A stretch of DNA of 64,000 nucleotides from Tragulus kanchil (lineage: Eukaryota > Chordata > Mammalia > Artiodactyla > Tragulidae): the NCBI GenBank assembly GCA_022376925.1, contig JAIOJX010000031.1:138836854-138900853 (forward strand). The letters are read 5' to 3'. The stretch's first letter is position 1; each line of letters begins with the position of its first letter. Below, in pieces: positions 1-8,622 of the stretch. The position numbers and the translations under genes are program-made. The notes beneath the pieces are model-generated. The model was not told the DNA's origin and did no database searches. It was given only the letters and a program-made list of their open reading frames with translations.

Positions 1-9
1 GGCACGAGG
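1..9 (+). other. cDNA-adapter-like motif at the window edge
   Basis: The window opens with GGCACGAGG. GGCACGAG is the familiar remnant of an EcoRI cDNA-cloning adapter at the 5' end of many EST reads. The DNA that follows is repeat-rich genomic sequence, so this is either chance or a scrap of adapter at a contig end. Confidence 0.3.
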
Positions 10-87
10 CTAGAGACAAGCTTCCTCCATCAGGGAACTCTCAGCTTCATAATTCTTCTATTTGACCAAAGTCGAAAAAGCAGTCTT

Positions 88-817
88 GGGACTTCCCTGG
101 TGATCTAGTGGCTAAGACTCTTGAGTTCCCAGTGCAGGGGGTGCAGGGTGGGGAGGTTCAATCCCTGGTCAGGGAACTAGATCCCACCTGCCTATTGACT
201 TAAAAAAGTAGTCAAACCTGAAAGTTGAGCATTCTGTTCGGTAGGGATTTTTAGGACTTAAAGCCTGGGAGACAGCCTCTCAAGTGACCCTGAGAGAACT
301 TCTCCCAAGGGGCTTGGGGTGGGGGTGGAGCCAGGTTATATACACGTTTGCAGCAAGGGGCAAGTAGTCTGAGCATCGAAAGATTATTGTTAATTATGGA
401 AAATCAGATATTTCACATTAAGGAATTTAGTGCTTTTCTATGTATGGGAAGATGCAAGAGTGGATTTACTGAAATGATTCCTTTCATACGCCTCTCAGTG
501 ATCAGGAGCCAGCATCCAGCAACTGGATTTTTCACTTCCTTAGTTCCTGTTCAGTCAGTGCTCACCATGGGAGCGGCAGCAACCTGGCTGCTGCTGGATT
601 GCAGGCATTGTTCTCTCTGGGAGTCCTCCAGGCTTAGAAAGTCACACTAGGAAGGCCAGAATAGCTGATGACTGTGACATCTTCGTTTAAAGATATGGCA
701 GGAAATATTCCATTTCACAAGCCTCAACTAAAGATCTCCCAGGCCAGAACAAAGACGGAAGATCCCATGTGCTGAAACTAAGACCCAGTGCATCCAAATA
801 AATAAATATTTTTAAAA
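88..817 (+). mobile_element. CHR-type tRNA-derived SINE, split by an LTR
   Basis: The 5' part (88-190) begins GGGACTTCCCTGGTG and carries the tRNA-like head with a B-box-like GGTTCAATCCC-type stretch and 'CAGGGAACTAGATCCCAC'. The 3' part resumes at about 724 with 'CAACTAAAGATC' and ends in 'CCAAATAAATAAATATTTTT'. About 500 bp of unrelated sequence separates the two parts. An AAG-rich tail (817-833) follows. Confidence 0.75.
219..717. mobile_element. Probable solo retroviral LTR inside a CHR SINE
   Basis: This 499-bp block interrupts the SINE, starts TG (TGAAAGTTGAG) and ends CA (CCATTTCA). Flanking hexamers CAAACC (213-218) and CAAGCC (718-723) match at 5 of 6 bases, as expected for a retroviral target duplication. 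It resembles ruminant class II ERV LTRs I remember, but I cannot name the family. The 100-residue open frame at 348-650 lies inside it and is not a gene. Confidence 0.5.
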
Positions 818-1271
818 AGAAGAAGAAGAAGAAGCAGGTGCCATGGGGGGAGATGGAGCTGTGTGAAAAGTGCTGGTCCCCAGGGAGACTGTGGTTCTGA
901 GGGGCTACACAGATGGCCAGGGCCAGAATGGATGATTAAATAGTTAGACCCTCTAGAGCATTGTAAGGAAAGAAAAAAATCTTGGGAGACCCCTGGAAGT
1001 TAATGATCACTCAAGAAAGCAAGTCCACTTAACCACAAAACCAAGCAGGCTTGCTTAGCAACCAAACATGCCACAGAAGCCTGAGACATGTCCTTACACA
1101 GTAAAGCAATAATAAATAACACAAAAATAATAAAACAGTGGTAGCCTGTGACCCACTTCTGCCCAGTGAGCTCAGTAAGTTGAGGATTCCTAGGACATGC
1201 TCTCTGCACACACGATAAGCAAAGACATAAGGAAAAGGTGATAGTGTACAGAAACCCGAGATGATCTGTCA
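818..1271. other. Non-repeat stretch, no gene seen
   Basis: After the AAG-rich SINE tail there is about 440 bp in which I recognise no coding sequence, RNA gene or named repeat. Reverse-strand open frames at 1000-1320 show no family features. It recurs at 1951-2404 as part of unit 1. Confidence 0.5.
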
Positions 1272-1351
1272 AAAATGCCTTTGACTTCACCAAGGGGGCT
1301 TCAGGGGAACTAGATCCCACCTGCCTATTGACTTAAAAAAGTAGTCAAACC

Positions 1352-1950
1352 TGAAAGTTGAGCATTCTGTTCGGTAGGGATTTTTAGGACTTAAAGCCTG
1401 GGAGACAGCCTCTCAAGTGACCCTGAGAGAACTTCTCCCAAGGGGCTTGGGGTGGGGGTGGAGCCAGGTTATATACACGTTTGCAGCAAGGGGCAAGTAG
1501 TCTGAGCATCGAAAGATTATTGTTAATTATGGAAAATCAGATATTTCACATTAAGGAATTTAGTGCTTTTCTATGTATGGGAAGATGCAAGAGTGGATTT
1601 ACTGAAATGATTCCTTTCATACGCCTCTCAGTGATCAGGAGCCAGCATCCAGCAACTGGATTTTTCACTTCCTTAGTTCCTGTTCAGTCAGTGCTCACCA
1701 TGGGAGCGGCAGCAACCTGGCTGCTGCTGGATTGCAGGCATTGTTCTCTCTGGGAGTCCTCCAGGCTTAGAAAGTCACACTAGGAAGGCCAGAATAGCTG
1801 ATGACTGTGACATCTTCGTTTAAAGATATGGCAGGAAATATTCCATTTCACAAGCCTCAACTAAAGATCTCCCAGGCCAGAACAAAGACGGAAGATCCCA
1901 TGTGCTGAAACTAAGACCCAGTGCATCCAAATAAATAAATATTTTTAAAA
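1352..1950. mobile_element. Second copy of the LTR and CHR SINE 3' end
   Basis: Repeats 219-817 at an offset of 1133 bp: LTR at 1352-1850, SINE 3' part to about 1950. The SINE head is missing because the duplicated unit begins inside it, which shows that the duplication is younger than both insertions. Confidence 0.6.
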
Positions 1951-2460
1951 AGAAGAAGAAAAAGAAGCAGGTGCCATGGGGAGAGATGGAGCTGTGTGAA
2001 AAGTGCTGGTCCCCAGGGAGACTGTGGTTCTGAGGGGCTACACAGATGGCCAGGGCCAGAATGGATGATTAAATAGTTAGACCCTCTAGAGCATTGTAAG
2101 GAAAGAAAAAAATCTTGGGAGACCCCTGGAAGTTAATGATCACTCAAGAAAGCAAGTCCACTTAACCACAAAACCAAGCAGGCTTGCTTAGCAACCAAAC
2201 ATGCCACAGAAGCCTGAGACATGTCCTTACACAGTAAAGCAATAATAAATAACACAAAAATAATAAAACAGTGGTAGCCTGTGACCCACTTCTGCCCAGT
2301 GAGCTCAGTAAGTTGAGGATTCCTAGGACATGCTCTCTGCACACACGATAAGCAAAGACATAAGGAAAAGGTGATAGTGTACAGAAACCCGAGATGATCT
2401 GTCATATTTTAATATATATTCCTGCCGTTTTGCTCTGCACCTATAGATAGATGTGTGTGT

Positions 2461-2663
2461 GTGCTTAGTCGCTCAATCCTGTCTGACTCTTTGTGACCCC
2501 CTGGACTGTAGTCCACCAGGTTCCTCTGTCCATGGGATTCTTCAGGCAAGAATACTGGAGTAGGTTGCCATTTCCTTCTCCAGGGCATCTTCCCAACCCA
2601 GGAACCGAACCCAGTCTCCTACATTGCAGGTGGATTCTTCCATCTGAGCTACCAGGGAGGCCC
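2461..2663 (-). mobile_element. Bov-A/Bov-tA SINE
   Basis: In reverse orientation: 'CTGACTCTTTGTGACCCC', 'CCATGGGATTCTTCAGGCAAG', 'CTCCAGGGCATCTTCCCAAC', ending 'GAGCTACCAGGGAGGCCC', the tRNA-like head read from the minus strand. Short GATA/TG simple repeats flank it. Confidence 0.9.
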
Positions 2664-2689
2664 GAGATAGACAGATAGATAGAAACATG

Positions 2690-3209
2690 CTTTATCACAG
2701 ACAGATGACTATACCACTTCAACCCTACAGCTGGGTGGAAACTTTCTTGGCCTCCAGTCTGGTTCTGATCACCGCCCTGAACTTCTTTTGGCCTGAGGCC
2801 AGCCAAAGACATGCCTCCACTGTGTGTGAAGTAACTAGTAAGAACAGCTGACCTTGATCCAGTAGTTAGGACTCATCCAGAATGTGCGTATCCTGGTCAG
2901 CCCTCATCACACTAAATATTACAAGTATCTCATGATAAAGATGGGGCAACTGATGCACAAGAAAGTTGGGTAACATGCCAGGGGTCCAAAAGGCTGTCAG
3001 TGACAGGGTGAGAAGACATACCCTGATGGGTTGTGGAGGAGGATAAGTAGGAGTCAGCATCATCAACCTTCAAGCCCAGCTGGTCTGGGGTCTGCATGCT
3101 TGTGAACAACCTACCATCATTAATCATTAACTTCTCCCACCTGGAGGGGGTTTCAGTATCTGCAAAACAATTCAAAGATATTGTGTTTATCCACTGACAG
3201 GGAAACAGA
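2690..3209. other. Single-copy stretch, no gene seen
   Basis: No recognisable coding exon or named repeat. Everything from 2884 onward recurs at 3987 and after as unit 2. Confidence 0.45.
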
Positions 3210-3323
3210 CTGCTCTCTCTATTTGTTTTTTGTTTTTTGGAGTCTTAAAAAAAATTTAATTGGATAATTGCTTTAGAATGTTGTGTTGGGTTTTGCCATA
3301 CAACAGTGCAAATCAGTTATAAC

Positions 3324-3327
<4 letters not shown>

Positions 3328-3362
<35 letters not shown>
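3328..3362. repeat. (TG)n microsatellite
   Basis: 35 nt of TG within the antisense L1 3' UTR. The duplicate at 4431-4463 has 33 nt followed by three extra T. Confidence 0.95.
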
Positions 3363-3370
<8 letters not shown>

Positions 3371-3501
3371 ATCCCCTCTTGAGCCTCCCTCCCACCCCAC
3401 AATTCCATCCCTCTGGGTCGTCACAGAGTGCCAGACTGTGCTTCCTGTGTTAGGTAGTGGCTTTCCACTGGTTATCTATTTTACACGTGGTAATGTATAT
3501 A

Positions 3502-3701
3502 GAAAAGACCCTGATACTGGGAAAAATAGAAAGCAGAAGGAGAAGGGGACAAGAGAGGTTGAGATGGTTGTATGGCCTCCCTGAGTCAATGGACATGAGT
3601 TTGAGCAAGCTCTGGAGATGGTGAAGGACAGGGAAGCCTGGCGTGCAGCAGTCCATGAGGCTGCAAAGAGTTGGACATGACTGAGCAACTGAATTGAACT
3701 G
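3502..3701 (+). mobile_element. BovB-derived ART2A-like 3' fragment
   Basis: Contains 'AAGACCCTGATACTGGGAAA', 'CAATGGACATGAGTTTGAGC' and 'GAGTTGGACATGACTGAGC', the 3' end shared by BovB and its short derivatives. Flanked by AATGTATATA (3492-3501) and AATGCATATA (3702-3711), a 9/10 match as target-site duplication within the L1. Confidence 0.85.
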
Positions 3702-3737
3702 AATGCATATATCAATGCTATTTTCTCAAGTCATCCA

Positions 3738-3859
3738 ATCAAAATTGCAATGAGGTGTCACCTCACACCAATCAGAATGTCTGTCATCAAAAAAAATCTA
3801 CAAACAATAAAATGCTGGGAGGGTGTGGAGAAAAGGGAATCCTCTTGCACTGGTAGTGG
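3738..3859 (+). mobile_element. L1 ORF2 3' fragment, sense (inverted part)
   Basis: Contains 'CAATGAGGTGTCACCTCACA', 'CTACAAACAATAAAATGCTG' and 'GTGTGGAGAAAAGGGAATCC', the end of L1 ORF2 in sense orientation, opposite to the adjacent L1 3' UTR. The frame is broken. It stops where the retroviral LTR begins. Confidence 0.75.
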
Positions 3860-4328
3860 TGACAGCTACAGATTGGCACTTGCCAGGAGCGTTGCCAGTG
3901 ACTGAGCAAGAGCATTTGCCATCTGTCGACCGCTGCAGCTACACAATCAGAGATGCTCGCAACTGTGAAAACACTAGAATAGTTGGGTGCGTATCCTGGT
4001 CAGCCCTCATCACACTAAATATTACAAGTATCTCATGATAAAGATGGGGCAACTGATGCACAAGAAAGTTGGGTAACATGCCAGGGGTCCAAAAGGCTGT
4101 CAGTGACAGGGTGAGAAGACATACCCTGATGGGTTGTGGAGGAGGATAAGTAGGAGTCAGCATCATCAACCTTCAAGCCCAGCTGGTCTGGGGTCTGCAT
4201 GCTTGTGAACAACCTACCATCATTAATCATTAACTTCTCCCACCTGGAGGGGGTTTCAGTATCTGCAAAACAATTCAAAGATATTGTGTTTATCCACTGA
4301 CAGGGAAACAGACTGCTCTCTCTATTTG

Positions 4329-4426
4329 TTTTTTGTTTTTTGGAGTCTTAAAAAAAATTTAATTGGATAATTGCTTTAGAATGTTGTGTTGGGTTTTGCC
4401 ATACAACAGTGCAAATCAGTTATAAC

Positions 4427-4466
<40 letters not shown>

Positions 4467-4841
4467 ATGTGTATATCCCCTCTTGAGCCTCCCTCCCACC
4501 CCACAATTCCATCCCTCTGGGTCGTCACAGAGTGCCAGACTGTGCTTCCTGTGTTAGGTAGTGGCTTTCCACTGGTTATCTATTTTACACGTGGTAATGT
4601 ATATAGAAAAGACCCTGATACTGGGAAAAATAGAAAGCAGAAGGAGAAGGGGACAAGAGAGGTTGAGATGGTTGTATGGCCTCCCTGAGTCAATGGACAT
4701 GAGTTTGAGCAAGCTCTGGAGATGGTGAAGGACAGGGAAGCCTGGCGTGCAGCAGTCCATGAGGCTGCAAAGAGTTGGACATGACTGAGCAACTGAATTG
4801 AACTGAATGCATATATCAATGCTATTTTCTCAAGTCATCCA
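4329..4841 (-). mobile_element. L1 3' end, minus strand (unit 2 copy)
   Basis: Near-identical repeat of 3226-3737 at an offset of about 1104 bp, again interrupted by the ART2A-like piece (4606-4805, with target duplications at 4596-4605 and 4806-4815). Contains the 33-nt TG run at 4431-4463. Confidence 0.75.
4606..4805 (+). mobile_element. ART2A-like BovB 3' fragment (duplicate)
   Basis: Duplicate of 3502-3701. The part from 4736 occurs a third time at 5812-5881 because units 2 and 3 overlap. Confidence 0.85.
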
Positions 4842-4964
4842 ATCAAAATTGCAATGAGGTGTCACCTCACACCAATCAGAATGTCTGTCATCAAAAAAAA
4901 TCTACAAACAATAAAATGCTGGGGAGGGTGTGGAGAAAAGGGAATCCTCTTGCACTGGTAGTGG
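4842..4964 (+). mobile_element. L1 ORF2 3' fragment, sense (duplicate)
   Basis: Duplicate of 3738-3859; a third copy is at 5918-6040. It ends TAGTGG at 4959-4964, where the LTR interrupts the L1. The L1 resumes at 5681 with TAGTAG. Confidence 0.75.
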
Positions 4965-5680
4965 TGACAGCTACAGATTGGCACTTGCCAGGAGCGTTGC
5001 CAGTGACTGAGCAAGAGCATTTGCCATCTGCCTCTGCAGAGACTGAACCCTGCGCTGCTGCAGCTGTTGACACCCACTGAGGGAATTCAGGGTGGAGTGA
5101 GGCCCTCTGGGCTCCAGGGAATCTGGTGGAACAGATTTTTAGATAGTTGAATATTTTCAGGAACTGATTTCATGATCCCAATCCTTGCCTCTCTTCATAT
5201 CTGGAAAAGCCCTAAATCCCTTCATGGTGACATCAGCTCCTCACAACTAGCAGAAAGCCTTTTGTAAAATAAGTGCTTAATTGCACTGAACTTCCTCCTT
5301 CACAGGGCTTCCCAAGTGGCCCTAGTGGTAAAGAATCCAGCTACCAGTGCAGGCGATGTAAGAGACCTAGGTTAGATCCCTGGATTGGGAAGACCCCCTG
5401 GAGGAGGGCAAGGCAGCCCACCCTAGTATTCTTGCCTGGAGAGCCCCATGGACAGAGAAGCCTGGCGGGCTACTGTCCACAGGGCTGCAAAGAACTGGAC
5501 GTGACTGAGGTGGCTTAGCGTGCACCCACTTCACCAAAATCTTACATATTGACCTTTCCCCACTGCCTCTTCAGAGAAGTCGCTCAGAGTTAACTGAGGG
5601 GTTGTCTTCTGGGCTGAAGCCCTCATTTTGCCCCAAAAACTTAACTCACAACTCTCAACTTGTGCATGCTTTTTAGTCAA
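4965..5680 (+). mobile_element. Solo retroviral LTR with a SINE inside
   Basis: Starts TG (TGACAGCTACAG) and ends near 'TTTTTAGTCA'. The right part, 'CAAAATCTTACATATTGACC', 'CCCTCATTTTGCCCC' and 'CTTAACTCACAACTCTCAAC', resembles the 3' part of a common ruminant ERV LTR. Flanks TAGTGG/TAGTAG match 5 of 6. No retroviral genes adjoin it, so it is a solo LTR. Family name not certain. Confidence 0.6.
5305..5523 (+). mobile_element. Bov-tA/Bov-A SINE inside the LTR
   Basis: Begins GGGCTTCCCAAGTGGC, has a degraded tRNA head, then 'GAGAGCCCCATGGACAGAG' and 'GCTGCAAAGAACTGGACGTG', ending near CTTAGCGTGCA. It divides the LTR between 'CTTCCTCCTTCAC' and 'CCCACTTCACC'. Confidence 0.9.
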
Positions 5681-5801
5681 TAGTAGGAATGTAAATTAAT
5701 ACAGCTACTATGGAAAGCAGTATGGAGATTCCTTAAGAAACTAGGAATAAAACTACCAGATGACCCAGCCATCACACTGCTTGGCATATACCCTGAGAAA
5801 A
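5681..5801 (+). mobile_element. L1 ORF2/3' fragment, sense
   Basis: 'GGAATGTAAATTAATACAGC', 'AAACTACCAGATGACCCAGC' and 'GGCATATACCCTGAGAAAA' continue the same L1 after the LTR. Cut at 5801 by the end of duplicated copy 1. Confidence 0.75.
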
Positions 5802-5811
5802 AAAACCAACC

Positions 5812-6040
5812 CCGAAGCCTGGCGTGCAGCAGTCCATGAGGCTGCAAAGAGTTGGACATGACTGAGCAACTGAATTGAACTGAATGCATATATCAATGCT
5901 ATTTTCTCAAGTCATCCAATCAAAATTGCAATGAGGTGTCACCTCACACCAATCAGAATGTCTGTCATCAAAAAAAATCTACAAACAATAAAATGCTGGG
6001 AGGGTGTGGAGAAAAGGGAATCCTCTTGCACTGGTAGTGG
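5812..6040. mobile_element. ART2A end and L1 (third copies)
   Basis: 5812-5881 is the ART2A-like end, 5882-5917 the remaining antisense L1 piece, and 5918-6040 the sense L1 ORF2 piece. All duplicate 4736-4964. Confidence 0.75.
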
Positions 6041-6756
6041 TGACAGCTACAGATTGGCACTTGCCAGGAGCGTTGCCAGTGACTGAGCAAGAGCATTTGC
6101 CATCTGCCTCTGCAGAGACTGAACCCTGCGCTGCTGCAGCTGTTGACACCCACTGAGGGAATTCAGGGTGGAGTGAGGCCCTCTGGGCTCCAGGGAATCT
6201 GGTGGAACAGATTTTTAGATAGTTGAATATTTTCAGGAACTGATTTCATGATCCCAATCCTTGCCTCTCTTCATATCTGGAAAAGCCCTAAATCCCTTCA
6301 TGGTGACATCAGCTCCTCACAACTAGCAGAAAGCCTTTTGTAAAATAAGTGCTTAATTGCACTGAACTTCCTCCTTCACAGGGCTTCCCAAGTGGCCCTA
6401 GTGGTAAAGAATCCAGCTACCAGTGCAGGCGATGTAAGAGACCTAGGTTAGATCCCTGGATTGGGAAGACCCCCTGGAGGAGGGCAAGGCAGCCCACCCT
6501 AGTATTCTTGCCTGGAGAGCCCCATGGACAGAGAAGCCTGGCGGGCTACTGTCCACAGGGCTGCAAAGAACTGGACGTGACTGAGGTGGCTTAGCGTGCA
6601 CCCACTTCACCAAAATCTTACATATTGACCTTTCCCCACTGCCTCTTCAGAGAAGTCGCTCAGAGTTAACTGAGGGGTTGTCTTCTGGGCTGAAGCCCTC
6701 ATTTTGCCCCAAAAACTTAACTCACAACTCTCAACTTGTGCATGCTTTTTAGTCAA
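6041..6756 (+). mobile_element. Solo LTR with internal SINE (duplicate)
   Basis: Duplicate of 4965-5680 at offset 1076 bp. The internal Bov-tA SINE is at 6381-6599. Confidence 0.6.
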
Positions 6757-7063
6757 TAGTAGGAATGTAAATTAATACAGCTACTATGGAAAGCAGTATG
6801 GAGATTCCTTAAGAAACTAGGAATAAAACTACCAGATGACCCAGCCATCACACTGCTTGGCATATACCCTGAGAAAACCACAATTCAAAATGACACATGA
6901 ACCCCAGTGTTCATTGCAGCACTGTTTACAATAGCTAGGACATGGAAGCAACCTAGATGTCCATTGACAGATGAATGGATAAAAAAGTTGTGATACATAC
7001 ACATAATGGAATGTTATTCAGCCATAAAAAGGAGTAAATGTGAGTCAGTTGTAGTGAGGTGGA
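6757..7063 (+). mobile_element. L1 ORF2 end and 3' region, sense
   Basis: Continues the sense L1 through 'GTTCATTGCAGCACTGTTTA', 'AGGACATGGAAGCAACCTAG', 'CCATTGACAGATGAATGG' and 'GTCAGTTGTAGTGAGGTGG', where similarity stops. It corresponds to the last part of ORF2, with stops, so it is not coding. Confidence 0.8.
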
Positions 7064-7531
7064 GGAATCAAGGCTGCTCTTGATGATTTGTTTTCTCCCT
7101 GGTCTTGCATCCCCTCCCTTTCCTGATTACCAGCTGCTTATATCTGCCCATGAGAACTCAGGGAAGGTCTTGGAGGCTGAGTGAAGTCTGTTTGCTATAA
7201 TCAAGCAAATAGAAGAGGACACAGAAAGGCTCTGTGCCCAGGAGCCCCACTGGACTCTGGTATCATTTTGGGCAGGGTCACAGAGCAGAGAGAGTGTCCA
7301 AAGGAAGTAATGTCAAGTGAGTCAGGTGAGGGAGTGGGGCCTGTGTGTCCACAGCAGGGGGAGTCGACTTCAAAGTTGTTAGGGCCCCTAGCTTTGACTG
7401 GCCTGGTGCATGCATTCTGGTCAGAGTTCCACCATTATTTGCTATTAAAAAGAAGAAGAAGGAGAAATAAAAGAATTGAGTCTTTATGAAGTGTCTGGTC
7501 ACATATTTAACTTTCAATATATTCTCACCAA
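7064..7531. other. Single-copy stretch, no gene seen
   Basis: About 470 bp without a recognised repeat or exon; the AAG/GGA-rich patch near 7448-7470 is simple sequence. Recurs at 8155-8622. Confidence 0.45.
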
Positions 7532-7887
7532 GGGCTTCCCAGGTGGCACAGTCAGTGAAAAACCTGTCTGCCAAGGCAAGAAATGCAAGAAATTCAGGCT
7601 TGATCCCTGGGTCAAGAAGGCCCCTGGACGGGCTTCCCCTGGTGGTCCAGTGAGTAAGGACACTGCCTTGCAGTGCAAGGGGCGCCGGTTCGATCCCTGG
7701 CCTGGGAAGATCCCACGTGCCATGGAGTGGCTGGACCAATGTGTCCAATCACTGAGCTGGAGCTCTGGAGCGCATGCACCCAGAGCCGGTGCTCTGCAAC
7801 AACAGAGGCCACCACGATGGGAGGCCCACAGGAGCCAAAGAAGAAAGACGGATGAGAATGGAGAAATGAAAGACCAATAGAAGTGGC
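7532..7887 (+). mobile_element. Bov-tA head with nested CHR-like SINE (truncated copy)
   Basis: 7532-7628 is the 5' half of a Bov-tA SINE (GGGCTTCCCAGGTGGC). At 7630 a CHR-like SINE begins (GGGCTTCCCCTGGTGG) and is cut at 7887 by the end of unit 4 copy 1. The full version is at 8623-9178. Confidence 0.85.
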
Positions 7888-7910
7888 GGAAAGCAGTTTC
7901 CTTAAGAATA

Positions 7911-8154
7911 GGAATAAAACTACCAGATGACCCAGCCATCACACTGCTTGGCATATACCCTGAGAAAACCACAATTCAAAATGACACATGAACCCCAGTG
8001 TTCATTGCAGCACTGTTTACAATAGCTAGGACATGGAAGCAACCTAGATGTCCATTGACAGATGAATGGATAAAAAAGTTGTGATACATACACATAATGG
8101 AATGTTATTCAGCCATAAAAAGGAGTAAATGTGAGTCAGTTGTAGTGAGGTGGA
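7911..8154 (+). mobile_element. L1 3' region, sense (duplicate)
   Basis: Duplicate of 6820-7063 at offset 1091 bp. Confidence 0.8.
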
Positions 8155-8622
8155 GGAATCAAGGCTGCTCTTGATGATTTGTTTTCTCCCTGGTCTTGCA
8201 TCCCCTCCCTTTCCTGATTACCAGCTGCTTATATCTGCCCATGAGAACTCAGGGAAGGTCTTGGAGGCTGAGTGAAGTCTGTTTGCTATAATCAAGCAAA
8301 TAGAAGAGGACACAGAAAGGCTCTGTGCCCAGGAGCCCCACTGGACTCTGGTATCATTTTGGGCAGGGTCACAGAGCAGAGAGAGTGTCCAAAGGAAGTA
8401 ATGTCAAGTGAGTCAGGTGAGGGAGTGGGGCCTGTGTGTCCACAGCAGGGGGAGTCGACTTCAAAGTTGTTAGGGCCCCTAGCTTTGACTGGCCTGGTGC
8501 ATGCATTCTGGTCAGAGTTCCACCATTATTTGCTATTAAAAAGAAGAAGAAGGAGAAATAAAAGAATTGAGTCTTTATGAAGTGTCTGGTCACATATTTA
8601 ACTTTCAATATATTCTCACCAA

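Larger units (their letters stand above)
172..2404. repeat. Tandem duplication unit 1
   Basis: Copy 1 is 172-1271 and copy 2 is 1305-2404, a constant offset of 1133 bp. Between them lie 33 bp (1272-1304) found in neither flank. The copies differ near 829 (AAG run) and 847 (G run). Copy 1 starts in the middle of the CHR SINE head, so the boundary follows no repeat edge. Probably unmerged overlapping sequence. Confidence 0.95.
3226..3737 (-). mobile_element. L1 3' end, minus strand
   Basis: Starts with T-rich sequence (the poly-A tail on the other strand), then 'TTTAATTGGATAATTGCTTT', 'CCATACAACAGTGC' and 'CTCTTGAGCCTCCCTCCCACC', the reverse complement of the artiodactyl L1 3' UTR. It is interrupted by an ART2A-like insertion at 3502-3701. 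At about 3738 the orientation flips to sense L1. Confidence 0.75.
2884..5030. repeat. Tandem duplication unit 2
   Basis: Copy 1 is 2884-3925 and copy 2 is 3987-5030 (offset 1103-1105 bp). The 61-bp junction 3926-3986 looks like degraded continuations of both flanks: it shares GCTGCAGCT with the true sequence after copy 2 and resembles the true left flank before GTGCGTATCC. The TG run differs in length between copies. Confidence 0.95.
4736..6877. repeat. Tandem duplication unit 3
   Basis: Copy 1 is 4736-5801 and copy 2 is 5812-6877 (offset 1076 bp), separated by about 10 bp. Copy 1 overlaps the end of unit 2's second copy, so 4736-5030 is present three times (from 3631, 4736 and 5812). Confidence 0.95.

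Noticed and set aside
3328..3362. TG run as a regulatory Z-DNA element
   Set aside because: Ordinary microsatellite inside an L1 3' UTR; nothing else supports a role.
7278..7748. 156-residue reverse open frame, repeated at 8369-8839
   Set aside because: Covers SINE heads and simple sequence, and recurs only because unit 4 is duplicated.
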